Shown here: positions 34,582-44,132 of the stretch, piece after piece
How positions within the stretch are numbered: position 1 is the first letter of the stretch
How the letters are laid out: each line of letters starts with the position of its first letter
Assembly: GCA_027306915.1 (NCBI GenBank)
Contig: DAHUYW010000007.1
Coordinates: 62,001-126,000 of the forward strand
Source of the DNA: Spirochaetales bacterium
GTDB taxonomy: Bacteria; Spirochaetota; Spirochaetia; DAHUYW01
Length of the DNA stretch: 64,000 nt
Direction of reading: 5' to 3'
Translations under genes and position numbers: made by a program
Notes under the pieces: model-generated
The model's input: only the letters and a program-made list of their open reading frames with translations
Databases searched by the model: none
What the model was told of the DNA's origin: nothing

Positions 34582-36276
34582 ATGCCGAAGATCGAGATTT
34601 CAGAGCAAGCGCTGCGCAAGCTTATCGGCCTCCCTGTAGCGTCCGGGGAGCTCGAGGGGCTCCTCACCGTCGCCAAGGGCGAGCTTGACGGGCGGGAGGG
34701 CGATCTCCTCAAGGTGGAGCTGAACGACACTAATCGCCCCGACCTGTGGTCGACCGCGGGGCTCGCTCGGCAGCTTCGCGTCTACCTCGGCGGGACGACT
34801 CCCCGCTACGATTTCTTTTCGACGCCGAAGAAGGCGCAGAGCCCAGGGGAGCGGATCATCCTGGTCGATAAGGCGCTGCAAGGAATCCGGCCCTTCATCG
34901 CGGGCTTTGCGGTGGCCGGCCGAAAGCTCGATGAGGCGGCGCTTGCCGACCTCATCCAGACCCAGGAAAAGCTCTGCTGGAACTTCGGCCGCAAGCGCCA
35001 GTCGATCGCGATGGGGGTCTATCGCAGCGACGCCATCACCTACCCGATTCACTATCGTGCGGCCGATCCCGATTCGACCCGCTTTGTCCCCCTGGGAGCG
35101 GAGCCACCGCGGCAGATGAGCCTGCGGCAGATCCTCCGCGACCATCCGAAGGGTCAGGAGTTTGGATCGATCGTCGCCTCCTTTCCCCGCTTCCCCTACC
35201 TCGAAGACAGCACGGGAGCGACGCTCTCCTTTCCTCCCGTCATCAACAGCGCCGACGTCGGGGCGGTCCAGATCGGCGACTCGAAACTCTTTGTCGAGCT
35301 GACCGGGACCGACCTCTCCACCCTGCTCCTCGCCACATCGATCGTGGCATGCGACCTTGCGGACGAGGGCTTCACGATCCTACCCGTGGCGGTGCGCTAC
35401 CCCTTCGACACGCCCTTCGGCCGCGAGGTGGTGACTCCCCTCTACTTCCAAACCGACCTTTCGGTGGAGATCGAGTATGCCAACAAGCTCCTCGGCGCCT
35501 CCTTAAGCGCGGAGGTGGCAGCTGCGGCGGTGCGGCGGATGGGCTGCCCAGCCTCAGTTTCGGGTGGCAGGATCACGGTCACCGTCCCGGAGTATCGGAA
35601 CGACTTCCTCCATCCGGTAGACATCGTCGAGGACGTGATGATGGCCCGGGGGGTGGAGAGCTTCGAGCCCGAGCCGCCGAGCGACTTCACGGTGGGCCGC
35701 CTTTCCGAAATAGAGAGCTTCGCGCGGCGGGTGAAGGATGTAATGGTCGGGCTCGGCTACCAGGAGATGATCTTCAACTACCTGGGTTCCGGCCGCGATT
35801 TCGTCGAGCGCATGGGAGTCTCTCCCGAGGGGATGGTGCGCATTGCAAACCCCATGAGCGAGAGCTTCGAATACGTCCGCTCCTCGATTCTGCCGGCTCT
35901 TCTCGAAGCGGAGTCGGTCTCGGCCCACGCGACCTATCCTCACCTGATCTTCGAGGTCGGGAAGGTCGCCTACCTCGATCCGGCAGACGCAACCGGCACG
36001 GTGACTCGCGACTACCTTGGCCTCATGATCGCCGACAAGGAGGCCGGTTTCAATCAGGCGCGTGCACACCTTGCGGTCTTGTTCTATTATTTGGCCATCG
36101 AGCACACGCTCGAGGCGGCGAGCGACTCGCGCTTCATCCCGGGGCGCTGTGCTGCGGTGGTCGTCGACGGAAAGAAGATCGGGCTCTTTGGCGAGATTCA
36201 CCCGCAGGTTCTCGAAAACTGGGGCATTCAGATGCCGTGCGCAGGGGGAGAGATCGACCTGAATCTGCTCCGGTGA
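34582..36276 (+). CDS. pheT: Phenylalanyl-tRNA synthetase beta subunit, archaeal/eukaryotic type
   Basis: A protein of 564 residues against about 800 for bacterial-type PheT. The bacterial N-terminal tRNA-binding (EMAP-like) and C-terminal anticodon (FDX-ACB) domains are absent, as in archaeal and cytosolic enzymes. B3/4 editing-domain and B5 (PVDIVEDVMMARGVESFEPE) segments are recognisable. The ATG at 34582 begins MPKIEISEQAL after an AGGAGAAG sequence. It is co-transcribed with pheS and followed 25 bases later by an adenosine-specific kinase gene. Confidence 0.92.
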   Translation: MPKIEISEQALRKLIGLPVASGELEGLLTVAKGELDGREGDLLKVELNDTNRPDLWSTAGLARQLRVYLGGTTPRYDFFSTPKKAQSPGERIILVDKALQGIRPFIAGFAVAGRKLDEAALADLIQTQEKLCWNFGRKRQSIAMGVYRSDAITYPIHYRAADPDSTRFVPLGAEPPRQMSLRQILRDHPKGQEFGSIVASFPRFPYLEDSTGATLSFPPVINSADVGAVQIGDSKLFVELTGTDLSTLLLATSIVACDLADEGFTILPVAVRYPFDTPFGREVVTPLYFQTDLSVEIEYANKLLGASLSAEVAAAAVRRMGCPASVSGGRITVTVPEYRNDFLHPVDIVEDVMMARGVESFEPEPPSDFTVGRLSEIESFARRVKDVMVGLGYQEMIFNYLGSGRDFVERMGVSPEGMVRIANPMSESFEYVRSSILPALLEAESVSAHATYPHLIFEVGKVAYLDPADATGTVTRDYLGLMIADKEAGFNQARAHLAVLFYYLAIEHTLEAASDSRFIPGRCAAVVVDGKKIGLFGEIHPQVLENWGIQMPCAGGEIDLNLLR

Positions 36277-36301
36277 CTTTCGCCCCAAACGGAGGATAGC
36301 G

Positions 36302-36796
36302 ATGGAGATCAAGCTTCACGCGGTGCAGCTCGCCTGGGAAGAGGGCTGCAACATCATCGTGGGCCAGACTCACTTCATTAAGAGCGTTGAGGACATCGCC
36401 GAGATTGTGATCGCCGCGGTGCCCGGCATCGAATACGGGCTCGCCTTCTGTGAGGCATCAGGCCCCTGCCTGATTCGCACCGAAGGCAACAGTGCGAAGC
36501 TCGTGGTCGAGGCTACCGAGTGCGCGAGGGCGGTCGGCGCGGGCCACACCTTCTATCTCATCATCAAGAACGCCTTCCCGATCAACATCCTCAATCAGCT
36601 TAAAAGCTGCCCCGAGGTTGCCACCATCTACGTGGCTACCTCCAATCCGCTTCAGGTGGCAATCGCCGAAAGCAGCCAGGGCAGGGGTATACTGGGCGTT
36701 ATAGACGGTGCTTCGCCAAGGGGCGTGGAGAACGAGAACGACAAACGAGCGCGAAAGGAGCTCCTTCGCAAGTTCGGATACAAGTTCTCCATTTAG
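36302..36796 (+). CDS. Adenosine-specific kinase family protein (PF04008)
   Basis: A protein of 164 residues matching the small family first described from hyperthermophilic archaea: GQTHFIKSVEDIAE, VPGIEYGLAFCEASGP, VGAGHTFYLIIKNAFPINIL and NPLQVAIAES with GRGILGVIDG are its signature blocks. Archaeal members are reported as adenosine-specific kinases; a phosphorylation role here is by family only. GGAGG precedes the ATG. It lies between pheT and a two-receiver regulator in one likely transcript. Confidence 0.85.
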   Translation: MEIKLHAVQLAWEEGCNIIVGQTHFIKSVEDIAEIVIAAVPGIEYGLAFCEASGPCLIRTEGNSAKLVVEATECARAVGAGHTFYLIIKNAFPINILNQLKSCPEVATIYVATSNPLQVAIAESSQGRGILGVIDGASPRGVENENDKRARKELLRKFGYKFSI

Positions 36797-36825
36797 GTCA
36801 TGGCGCGATCGAGAGGGGGACGGAA

Positions 36826-38082
36826 GTGAAGAAGATACTTATCATCGACGAGTCTCCGCTTTTTCGGGACTATCTTGCAAAGAAGCTCGTCGAGAAGAAG
36901 TTCGACGTGGTCCAGGGCTTAAACGGTCTCGACGGTGCCATCAAGATGCGCAGGGAGACACCCGATCTCGTCGTCATGGACTACTACCTTACCCGCAAGA
37001 ACAGCCTTGAGGTGCTCCAGGAGAAGAAGGAGAATCCGAACGTTTCCGGAAAGCCGGTGATCTTGGTCTCTTCCAAGATCGACAAGGGGAAGCTCGTCGA
37101 GCTGAAACCCTACAACATCAAAAAGATCTTCATGAAGCCTCTCAAGATCGACGTCCTCCTGAAGTCGGTCGCCGATCTTTTGGGTGAGAGCATCGAGATG
37201 GACGACACCCCCTGTATCATTGAGGCTCATTTCAACGACGAGATTCTCTTCATCGAGATCGCCCTCGGCCTCAACGTCGAGAAGATCGAGCTCCTCCAGT
37301 ACAAGATCACAGAGCTCCTCGATCTTTACCAGGTCCGCGTGCCGAAGGTTCTCCTGATGTTTGCGAACCTCACTCTCAAGGTCGGCGACTCGGGCAAGCT
37401 GCAGGCGCTCTTGCGCGCGGTCATCGACTACGGCGGGGCCAACCCTCGCAATGTGAAAATCCTGACCAACGACGATTTCGTGAAGGGGTATGTCTCCTCG
37501 CACGCCGACTTCGCCGGCATCGAGGTGGTGAACTCCCTCGAAAAGGCGATGGACTCGCTTCTCATCGCGAAGCCTGAAGGGAGCGGGCGGGATGCAATAG
37601 CCCGCGAGCGGCTCTTAAAAAGCCTCATCCCCAAGTCCGGCAAGGAGGAGACCGTCGAGATGCGCTTCGCCACCGAAGCGGCCTCGCCTCAGGAAAGTCT
37701 CGGACAGCTCGGCAAGGATGTCATGATCGGAGTCGTCGACGACGACGAGATCATCCGCGAGCTGATAAAGACGGTCTTCGCCGATACGGGGTGGACGATT
37801 CGCACCTATGTGAACGGCAAGGAGTTCGTGAACGATCCGCTCAAGAGCCTTCTTGATCTCATCTTCCTGGACTTGATGATGCCGGAAATGGACGGCTTTC
37901 AGGTTCTCGAGCATTTGAAGCAAGAATCCCTGCGCCTGCCCATCATCATTCTCTCGGCTCTCTCGCAAAAGGAAACGGTCGTGCGAGCCGTGGGCTACGG
38001 CGTCTTGAGCTACATGATTAAGCCGCTCCGCCCCGAGCGGATCCTCATGAAGGCGGCGGAGATCCTGAAGACCAACTTCTAG
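36826..38082 (+). CDS. Two-receiver response regulator with central STAS-like domain
   Basis: A protein of 418 residues. Receiver 1 spans 1-122 with phosphoacceptor D52 (VVMDYYL) and K104 (MKPL). The middle part (about 128-246) has no canonical motif but its alternating strand/helix pattern (LFIEIALGLNVEKIELLQYK, PKVLLMFANLTL) resembles a STAS domain. Receiver 2 spans about 298-416 with D349 (FLDLMMPEMDG) and the IKPL lysine. No DNA-binding or enzymatic output domain is seen. It is directly followed by a hybrid kinase with its own receivers and HPt, so this protein is likely a phosphorelay intermediate or sink. Confidence 0.8.
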   Translation: MKKILIIDESPLFRDYLAKKLVEKKFDVVQGLNGLDGAIKMRRETPDLVVMDYYLTRKNSLEVLQEKKENPNVSGKPVILVSSKIDKGKLVELKPYNIKKIFMKPLKIDVLLKSVADLLGESIEMDDTPCIIEAHFNDEILFIEIALGLNVEKIELLQYKITELLDLYQVRVPKVLLMFANLTLKVGDSGKLQALLRAVIDYGGANPRNVKILTNDDFVKGYVSSHADFAGIEVVNSLEKAMDSLLIAKPEGSGRDAIARERLLKSLIPKSGKEETVEMRFATEAASPQESLGQLGKDVMIGVVDDDEIIRELIKTVFADTGWTIRTYVNGKEFVNDPLKSLLDLIFLDLMMPEMDGFQVLEHLKQESLRLPIIILSALSQKETVVRAVGYGVLSYMIKPLRPERILMKAAEILKTNF

Positions 38083-38097
38083 CAAGGAGAGCGAGCG

Positions 38098-40704
38098 ACG
38101 AACAACCTGGAGATCTACCGGAGCATCTTCCGCGACTCGTCGATTGGGGTCGTGCTCTTCGGCAAGAGCGGCGCGATTCTCCTTACGAACGGCGCCTTTC
38201 GCCGCATGGTCGGCAGGAGCGAGGCCGGGCTTGCGAACAGCCCGTTCCTCGAGCTTATCCACACGGATGATCGCGATTACTGTCTCCGCGAGCTCTCGCG
38301 GCTAACCTCCGGCAAGGCGCGCCACGCGACCGTCGACGTGCGTTACCTTGGCGGGGAAGAGCGTTCCGGGTGGTGCCGCGTCAACTTCTCGCTCGCGGCG
38401 CTCCCGGATCGAAGCGGGCGATTCATCATCGGGCTCGTCGAGGAGATAAGCCGGCAGAAGGAGAACGAGGAGCGGATAATCGCCTCCAAGGCGGCGGCGG
38501 AGCACGCCTTCCGCGAGGCGCAGGAGGAGCGGGAGGAGGCCGAGCGGGAGCGCCTCGCTTCGCAGAACGCGGCTCAGACGAAGTCCGATTTCCTCGCGAA
38601 CATGAGCCACGAGATCCGGACCCCGATCCACACCGTGATCGGAATGGGCGACCTTCTCGCCGAGACTCGCCTGGATGCGGAGCAGCAGGAGTACACTGCC
38701 CAGATCCAATTTGCCGCGGACGTCCTCTTGGGCCTCGTCAACGACATCCTCGACTTTTCGAAGATCGAGGCGGGGAGGCTCGTCCTCGAATCGATCGATT
38801 TTGATCTCTACAAGATGGCAGGAGAGGCGGTGGACCTCGTCGCGCTTGAGGCGCACAAGAAGGGGGTCGAGGTGATTCTCTTCATCGAGAACGACGTGCC
38901 CCAGTTCGTCCGCGGCGATCCTGTGAGGCTCCGCCAGGTCGTCATCAACCTTTTTAACAACGCGGTGAAGTTCACGCATCAGGGAGAGATAGTCGTCTCG
39001 ATAATGAAGATCCTCGAGACCGAGACAAGCGTGAAGCTCCATCTCTTCGTGAAGGATACCGGAGTCGGGATTCCGACCGACAAGCGCTCGCGTCTCTTCC
39101 AGGTCTTCTCCCAGGTGGACTCTTCCACGACCCGGAAATACGGAGGTTCGGGCCTCGGCCTTTCGATCTCGAAGAGCCTCGTGGAGCTCATGCAGGGCGA
39201 AATTGGTGTGGAAAGCAAGGAGGGGGTCGGCTCCACCTTCTGGTTCAGCATCGAATTCGGAAAGAGCTCGAGCATGCTCGCCCCCGCGTGGGATGTCCCC
39301 GACCTGCTTGCGGGAACGAAGGCGCTCGTCGTGGATGACATACCTTCGGCGCGAATCGTGGTCTCGCGCTACCTGCAGGGATGGGGCTGCAGGGTCCACC
39401 AGGTCGAGAGCGGGATCGATGCGCTTTCGGCGATGAGGGAGGCCGCCGCCGCGGGCGAGCCCTACGGCCTCTGTCTCATCGACCTGCTCATGCCAGGGAT
39501 GGACGGCTGGCAACTCGCAAGCGAGATCCACGCCGACAAGCGGATACACGGAGCAAAGCTTCTTCTCCTGAGCCCGGCAGGAAAGAGCGGCGAGGAGGCC
39601 AAGATGAAGCTCCTCGGCTGGTACAACGGCTACCTGAGCAAGCCCGTGAAGAAGGGGCTCCTCTTCGACACCCTCCGGCGGGTGTACAGTGACAAGGTTG
39701 ATCTTGAATCGGTAGAGGAGCTTGCGCCGATCGAATCGGTGGAAGAGCGCAGGGCGGCGGAGAAGGACGCGGCGACCGCTCTCGCGAGCCCGCGGGCGCT
39801 TGCGGGCCGAAGCTATCGTGAGCCGGATGATGGAGCGCGACCGGCGGCCGCAGCGGGGCTCCCTGAGTGGGAGGGGTCCGAGTCCCCACCGGTGCGCCTC
39901 CTGGTCGCAGAGGATCACGAGGTGAACCGCCACCTCTTTCAGACGATCCTTTCGAGCATGGGCTTTGTGGTCGAGCTCGCGGCGAACGGCCGCGAAGCTG
40001 TCGAGGCGGTGACGGCGAGGCCTATCGGGTTCTTCGGGCTCATCTTCATGGACGTGCAGATGCCCGAGATGAACGGCTACGAGGCGGCGGCGAAGATCAG
40101 GGAGGCAGGCATTGCCACCCCCATCGTCGCGGTTACCGCAAGCGTCACCGAGAGCGAGCAGGAGCGATGTCGCAAGGCGGGGATGTCCGATTTTCTCGGG
40201 AAGCCCTTCAAGAAGCGCGATCTGATGCCGGTGCTGGAGCAGTGGCTCGGGGCTCCCGCAGCGTCCGGGTTGCCTTCAGGCGATGCGGGCAGCGCAGCTC
40301 CTCCTGTCCCTCCAAACGGAAACGGCCATCCCTCCAAACGGGTTACGGAGCTTTCGCACGTCGACCCGGCGGTCTTCGATTTTCGCGAGGCGGTCGCGAC
40401 CTTCATGGGAAAGTCCGAGGTGGTCGATCGCATGATCCATTCCTTCCTGGAGAAGGTGGAGGGTCAGCTCCCGAAGATTCGAAGCGCCATCGCGACGGGC
40501 GACTTCAAGGCGGCGAAGGCCGAGTCCCATTCGATCAAGGGAAGCGGATGGAATCTGCAGATTCGTCGCCTCGGAGATGCGGCGGCAAAGGTCGAAGCTG
40601 CTGCGGCCGACGGGAACTCCGCCGCCGCCAGCCGCGCCCTTCGAAGCCTCGAGGCCGCCTTCGCGGAGCTCAAGGCTGCCGTGGGCGGTCCTCTGCCGGT
40701 GTAA
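38098..40704 (+). CDS. Hybrid sensor histidine kinase: PAS-HisKA-HATPase-REC-REC-HPt
   Basis: About 868 residues. PAS domain (about 5-120), HisKA with H171 ([11 protein letters not shown]), HATPase ([26 protein letters not shown]), two receivers (D462 in [11 protein letters not shown]652 in [11 protein letters not shown]) and an HPt domain with H811 (ESHSIKGSG). It has no membrane helix, so it is cytoplasmic. The start is unusual: the PAS fold begins upstream of every ATG/GTG/TTG, and a perfect AAGGAGA (38084-38090) lies seven bases before an ACG at 38098. A GTG at 38152 would remove the first PAS strand and has no ribosome site. It follows the two-receiver gene by 15 bases. Confidence 0.9.
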   Translation, partial: TNNLEIYRSIFRDSSIGVVLFGKSGAILLTNGAFRRMVGRSEAGLANSPFLELIHTDDRDYCLRELSRLTSGKARHATVDVRYLGGEERSGWCRVNFSLAALPDRSGRFIIGLVEEISRQKENEERIIASKAAAEHAFREAQEEREEAERERLASQNAAQTKSDFLANMSHEIRTPIHTVIGMGDLLAETRLDAEQQEYTAQIQFAADVLLGLVNDILDFSKIEAGRLVLESIDFDLYKMAGEAVDLVALEAHKKGVEVILFIENDVPQFVRGDPVRLRQVVINLFNNAVKFTHQGEIVVSIMKILETETSVKLHLFVKDTGVGIPTDKRSRLFQVFSQVDSSTTRKYGGSGLGLSISKSLVELMQGEIGVESKEGVGSTFWFSIEFGKSSSMLAPAWDVPDLLAGTKALVVDDIPSARIVVSRYLQGWGCRVHQVESGIDALSAMREAAAAGEPYGLCLIDLLMPGMDGWQLASEIHADKRIHGAKLLLLSPAGKSGEEAKMKLLGWYNGYLSKPVKKGLLFDTLRRVYSDKVDLESVEELAPIESVEERRAAEKDAATALASPRALAGRSYREPDDGARPAAAAGLPEWEGSESPPVRLLVAEDHEVNRHLFQTILSSMGFVVELAANGREAVEAVTARPIGFFGLIFMDVQMPEMNGYEAAAKIREAGIATPIVAVTASVTESEQERCRKAGMSDFLGKPFKKRDLMPVLEQWLGAPAASGLPSGDAGSAAPPVPPNGNGHPSKRVTELSHVDPAVFDFREAVATFMGKSEVVDRMIHSFLEKVEGQLPKIRSAIATGDFKAAKAESHSIKGSGWNLQIRRLGDAAAKVEAAAADGNSAAASRALRSLEAAFAELKAAVGGPLPV

Positions 40705-40715
40705 GGGCTGGGCGA

Positions 40716-41075
40716 CTACTCGACGGGGGATCTCCTGGCGAGGGGCATGCGGCCGCGGTAGCCCTCTTCAATTCGGTGGAACCACGCGAGCTCGCTCTCG
40801 TCGCTGCGCCAGCAGAGAAAGACCGTCTCTCCGTCGATGATCGAGGGAAAGTCGACCAGGCCGACCGAAAAGCTCCAGTCCTTGTAGAAGCACCCCATCT
40901 CCTCAAGCTCGAGAAGATGCTCTTGCAGCTCCTCCTGGAGGCGCGGGAGCGCCCTGTCACCCCCCTCGCAGGCGTGGATCTTGCGCGCCGTCTCCAGAAT
41001 GTCGGCCACGATCTGTCGTACCAGAGGCAGAGCGCGCTCCGCCTCTTCACGCGTGAAAATCCGCTTGAGATCCAT
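40716..41075 (-). CDS. DUF2203 family protein
   Basis: A protein of 119 residues. It has helical FTREEAERALPLVRQIVADI at the N-terminus and the family core GLVDFPSIIDGETVFLCWR followed by HRIEEGYRGRMPL. This matches DUF2203, a small conserved protein family of unknown function. The ATG at 41075 starts the conserved region; its ribosome site is weak. It is convergent with the hybrid kinase, 11 bases apart. Confidence 0.75.
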   Translation of the reverse strand: MDLKRIFTREEAERALPLVRQIVADILETARKIHACEGGDRALPRLQEELQEHLLELEEMGCFYKDWSFSVGLVDFPSIIDGETVFLCWRSDESELAWFHRIEEGYRGRMPLARRSPVE

Positions 41076-41130
41076 GTACCGGGCGATTTTCGGCGTCGCG
41101 GAAGGGATCGTCAAGAGGGGCGCCCGCTCG

Positions 41131-41955
41131 TTACTGAGCCTGCCCCTGGAGCTCCAGCGGGATGAACACCCAGCCGTAGGGTGTCCCGCAGGTGATGGTT
41201 CCGCCGAGGGTAAAGGAAACCGCCTGAGCCTGGATGGCATTCAGAATCATGCTGAGCGTCTTGCCGGTAGAGTTCTCCATCTGAAGGGTTACCGTCGCCG
41301 TCTCGCCAGGCTGAATCTCGGTAGACCTCTCGGTGTGGAGAAGGCGGTACCTCTCCTGGTTGAGCACGAGGAAGGTGTCGACCCGATCGACGGAGATGGG
41401 GAAGTCGTTCGTGTTCTTGACGTTGAGCCTTACCCTAAAGAGATCTTGGGTAGGAAGTCCAACCGCGCCCGCGAAGCTCACCAAAGGGATCCGGGGAATC
41501 GGCAGCTCGATGGTTCGGGTGAATGCGATAGGCTGGAAGGTGGAGGCCGCGGACGGATAGACCACCCCGTCGAAGGTCACCTTGAGCTTCCCCTCGGCAA
41601 GGAGATTCGGCGCCTGGTTAAGGATGTCCTTCATTGAAATCTGGAACGGGAAGGTGACCGTCTCGTCGCCATTTCCGTCCATGCGCTTGAGGTCGGCGAA
41701 CGTCGAGGTAAAAAGCTGCTTATCGAAAAGCGCACTGCCGTAGTCGACCTTTTCCAGCTCGAGCGATTTGCGCATGTTGTTGTGGACGACGATCCTTGCC
41801 TCGAACTTGACAACGTCCGGCGTTATCACCGTGGAAACAAACCGAGAGACCCTCACGGTCGGAGGCACAGGGGTCTCCGGGCCTTGGCTCGCGCACGCGG
41901 CAAGCAACCCGAGCAGGGCGGCTCCCGCGAGAAGCAGGCGAATTGGCTTGAACAT
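41131..41955 (-). CDS. LEA type 2-like (WHy domain) lipoprotein
   Basis: A protein of 274 residues with lipobox LLAAC near residue 21. The mature part appears to have two immunoglobulin-like beta units resembling LEA14/WHy domains: PDVVKFEARIVVHNNMRKSL and DLFRVRLNVKNTNDFPISVD both show the conserved strand-N-x-N/x pattern of that family. Such proteins are linked to desiccation or envelope stability, but no activity is established. Located on the outer face of a membrane. It may share a transcript with the SDR gene 68 bases upstream. Confidence 0.65.
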   Translation of the reverse strand: MFKPIRLLLAGAALLGLLAACASQGPETPVPPTVRVSRFVSTVITPDVVKFEARIVVHNNMRKSLELEKVDYGSALFDKQLFTSTFADLKRMDGNGDETVTFPFQISMKDILNQAPNLLAEGKLKVTFDGVVYPSAASTFQPIAFTRTIELPIPRIPLVSFAGAVGLPTQDLFRVRLNVKNTNDFPISVDRVDTFLVLNQERYRLLHTERSTEIQPGETATVTLQMENSTGKTLSMILNAIQAQAVSFTLGGTITCGTPYGWVFIPLELQGQAQ

Positions 41956-42023
41956 GGTGTCCTCCCGCGTGCATTGTAGCTGCCGCCTCCCTCCCGGTCA
42001 AGGAAAAGGATTTGCCGTTATCT

Positions 42024-42926
42024 TCAGGCGGTAAGCCTCCCGCTTCGCCCCGGCAGGCGGTCGGAGAGGTAGCGCAGCCCGCTCATGCGCTCGCTCAATT
42101 CCCAGAGCCGGCGGGCCGCATCCTCGTCGCAGGAGCGTTTGGAGGAGGGCCTGGGCTCGTCCATGTACCAATAGCGTCCAGTCTGGCCGGCGATGAGCGG
42201 GTTAGCTGCCAGGAAGGCGATCGATGCCGCGGACTGCACCGGACTGATGCCGCGCCGCGCCCGCCAGCGCCAGAATCGGCGGATGAGCGGTCCGGTCGAT
42301 TTCTCGCCGATCCTGGTGTTGACGAGCCCGGGGTCGGCGGCGAAGGTCGCGATGGAGGCCTCGCGGCTCTTTGCGGGATAGGCAGCCAGCCGCCGCGCGA
42401 GCTCGCGGGTAAATAGGACCGTGGCAAGCTTAGACTGGGCATAGGCCGAAAGGCCATTGTATCCTCGGCGCATCCCGACGTCCCGCCAGTGAATTCGGCC
42501 GAGGGTGTGGGTATCGGAGCTGATCGTGATGATGCGGGCGCCGGGCGCAAGGTGGGGAAGGAGAAGCCCGGTGAGCAGGAAGGCGGCGAGATAGTTCACG
42601 GCGAATTGGAGCTCGATGCCGTCGACGCTCTCCCTTCGCTTCCACGTAAAGAGGCCTGCGTTGTTGACGAGGACGTCGATCGGAGCTTCCCGGGCCGCCA
42701 TCCTCTGGGCGAGCGCCCTCACCTCTTCCAGCGACGAGAAGTCGGCAACCTCGGTTTCGACCAGGCCGCCCGCCGTCGAGCTCCGTATCCGAATCGCGGC
42801 CTCGGCGCATCGGCCGGGATCCCTGCCGACGCCGATGACCCGCGCCCCGAGGGAGGCGAGGCTACAAGCGACCTCGAGGCCGATGCCTGAGGTTGCCCCC
42901 GTGACGACACACACCTTACCGTTCAT
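42024..42926 (-). CDS. Short-chain dehydrogenase, retinol dehydrogenase-like
   Basis: A protein of 300 residues. SDR motifs: TGATSGIG, NNAG (VLVNNAGLF), catalytic Ser in TISSDTH and YxxxK in YAQSK. The long C-terminal part and the ADPGLVNT motif match the RDH/WWOX-like subgroup, whose bacterial substrates are mostly unknown. I choose the ATG at 42926: GAGGAGA precedes it, and a TACAAT -10 (42953-42948) directly before the upstream in-frame ATG (42947) would put the transcript start after that codon. Divergent from nagB. Confidence 0.85.
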   Translation of the reverse strand: MNGKVCVVTGATSGIGLEVACSLASLGARVIGVGRDPGRCAEAAIRIRSSTAGGLVETEVADFSSLEEVRALAQRMAAREAPIDVLVNNAGLFTWKRRESVDGIELQFAVNYLAAFLLTGLLLPHLAPGARIITISSDTHTLGRIHWRDVGMRRGYNGLSAYAQSKLATVLFTRELARRLAAYPAKSREASIATFAADPGLVNTRIGEKSTGPLIRRFWRWRARRGISPVQSAASIAFLAANPLIAGQTGRYWYMDEPRPSSKRSCDEDAARRLWELSERMSGLRYLSDRLPGRSGRLTA

Positions 42927-42965
42927 GGACGTGCTCTCCTCACCCATATTGTATCCCGCATGTGT

Positions 42966-42985
42966 CGCGCGTACCCGCGCGTTTT
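42966..42985 (+). repeat. Small GC hairpin with short T run
   Basis: CGCGCG, TACC loop, CGCGCG, then TTTT, in the gap between the SDR and nagB. It resembles a weak terminator but is positioned upstream of both divergent genes, so its role is unclear. Confidence 0.25.
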
Positions 42986-43078
42986 GAGGTCGCGCGGAAG
43001 GTAGACGGGGCCTTCATCCGCGGCGCTGTTTACACGACGCAAGCGCGCGGGTAAGCTCACTGCTCGAAGAGGCGACCA

Positions 43079-43834
43079 ATGCAGATCGAAGTGTTTTCAA
43101 CGAAAGACGAGGCGGGAACCGCGGCGGCCGAGCGCGGGGCGGCCATTCTCAAGAGCGCCCTGGCGGATGCCGCCGCCCGAGGCGCGAATAAGCCCGCGCG
43201 ATTCATCGCTGCCACGGGCGCCTCTCAGTTCGGGATGCTCGATCGCCTGACTGTCGCCGCCGGGATCGACTGGGCGCGCACCGAGATGTTTCACCTCGAC
43301 GAGTACGTCGGCATAGGCGCCGATCATCCCGCGAGCTTCCGCCGCTACCTCCTCGAGAGGCTGATCGGCCGGGTGCGTCCCGGCAGGGTGCACCTCATCG
43401 AGGGCGACAGCCCTGATCCCGAGGCCGAGGCGCGCAGGCTTGGCCGGCTTATCGCCGAGGCGCCGGTCGATGTCGCGTTTGTCGGCATCGGGGAAAACGG
43501 CCACCTTGCCTTCAATGATCCTCCCGCAGACTTCGAGACGGAGGAGCCCTACCTGGTCATGCGGCTCGACGAAGCCTGCCGGAAGCAGCAGGTGGGTGAA
43601 GGCTGGTTCGCCTCGGTCGCAGAGGTGCCCGCCCGGGCCATCTCCATGTCGATTCGCCAGATCATGAAGGCGCGCGCGATTATCTGCACCGTTCCCGACA
43701 GGCGGAAGGCCGAGGCGGTGCGGGCCTGCCTCGCCGAGGGCGCTCCGGTGAGTCCCCTCCATCCTGCCTCGATCCTGAAGCGTCACCCGAACGCCTTCAT
43801 CTTCCTCGACCGCGACTCGGCGGCGCTCCTGTAG
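43079..43834 (+). CDS. nagB: Glucosamine-6-phosphate deaminase
   Basis: A protein of 251 residues. NagB signature [14 protein letters not shown] and the base-containing FHLDEYVG are intact; ATGAS is the phosphate loop. It converts glucosamine-6-phosphate to fructose-6-phosphate and ammonia. GAGG precedes the ATG. No nagA or transporter is adjacent. It is clearly the canonical enzyme compared with the divergent NagB-like protein at 59318. Confidence 0.9.
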   Translation: MQIEVFSTKDEAGTAAAERGAAILKSALADAAARGANKPARFIAATGASQFGMLDRLTVAAGIDWARTEMFHLDEYVGIGADHPASFRRYLLERLIGRVRPGRVHLIEGDSPDPEAEARRLGRLIAEAPVDVAFVGIGENGHLAFNDPPADFETEEPYLVMRLDEACRKQQVGEGWFASVAEVPARAISMSIRQIMKARAIICTVPDRRKAEAVRACLAEGAPVSPLHPASILKRHPNAFIFLDRDSAALL

Positions 43835-44132
43835 ATAAGGCATTGCGCGCAAACGGCACCGCCCCGGCGGAGGCTCGCGCAGCTAACGCACCCGCTTCCC
43901 TGCCGGACTCACCGCCGTGCATCTCGTCTTCGGGATCCAAGGCGTCGACCTTCTTGCCGGACCCGCCGCCTTGACTTTCAAAATCCACGATATTAGGTTG
44001 TATGCGAAAGTCTTAGCAGCGCAGTAGGAAACTAGATCCCTGCAATGAACAGGCAGACGCGAGGGCTCGTGCGTCAAGCGGCCCAGCCATCCATCCCGCA
44101 TAGGCGGCCCATACTCTGCATCGAGGCTCAGC
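43835..44132. other. Gene-free gap before the haem operon
   Basis: About 300 bases without a supported gene. TTGACT (43971-43976), 17 bases, TAGGTT (43994-43999) is a weak promoter candidate for the haem operon, with a leader of about 125 bases. The stretch from about 43977 to 44040 is distinctly AT-richer. No riboswitch-like conserved core was recognised. Confidence 0.4.
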
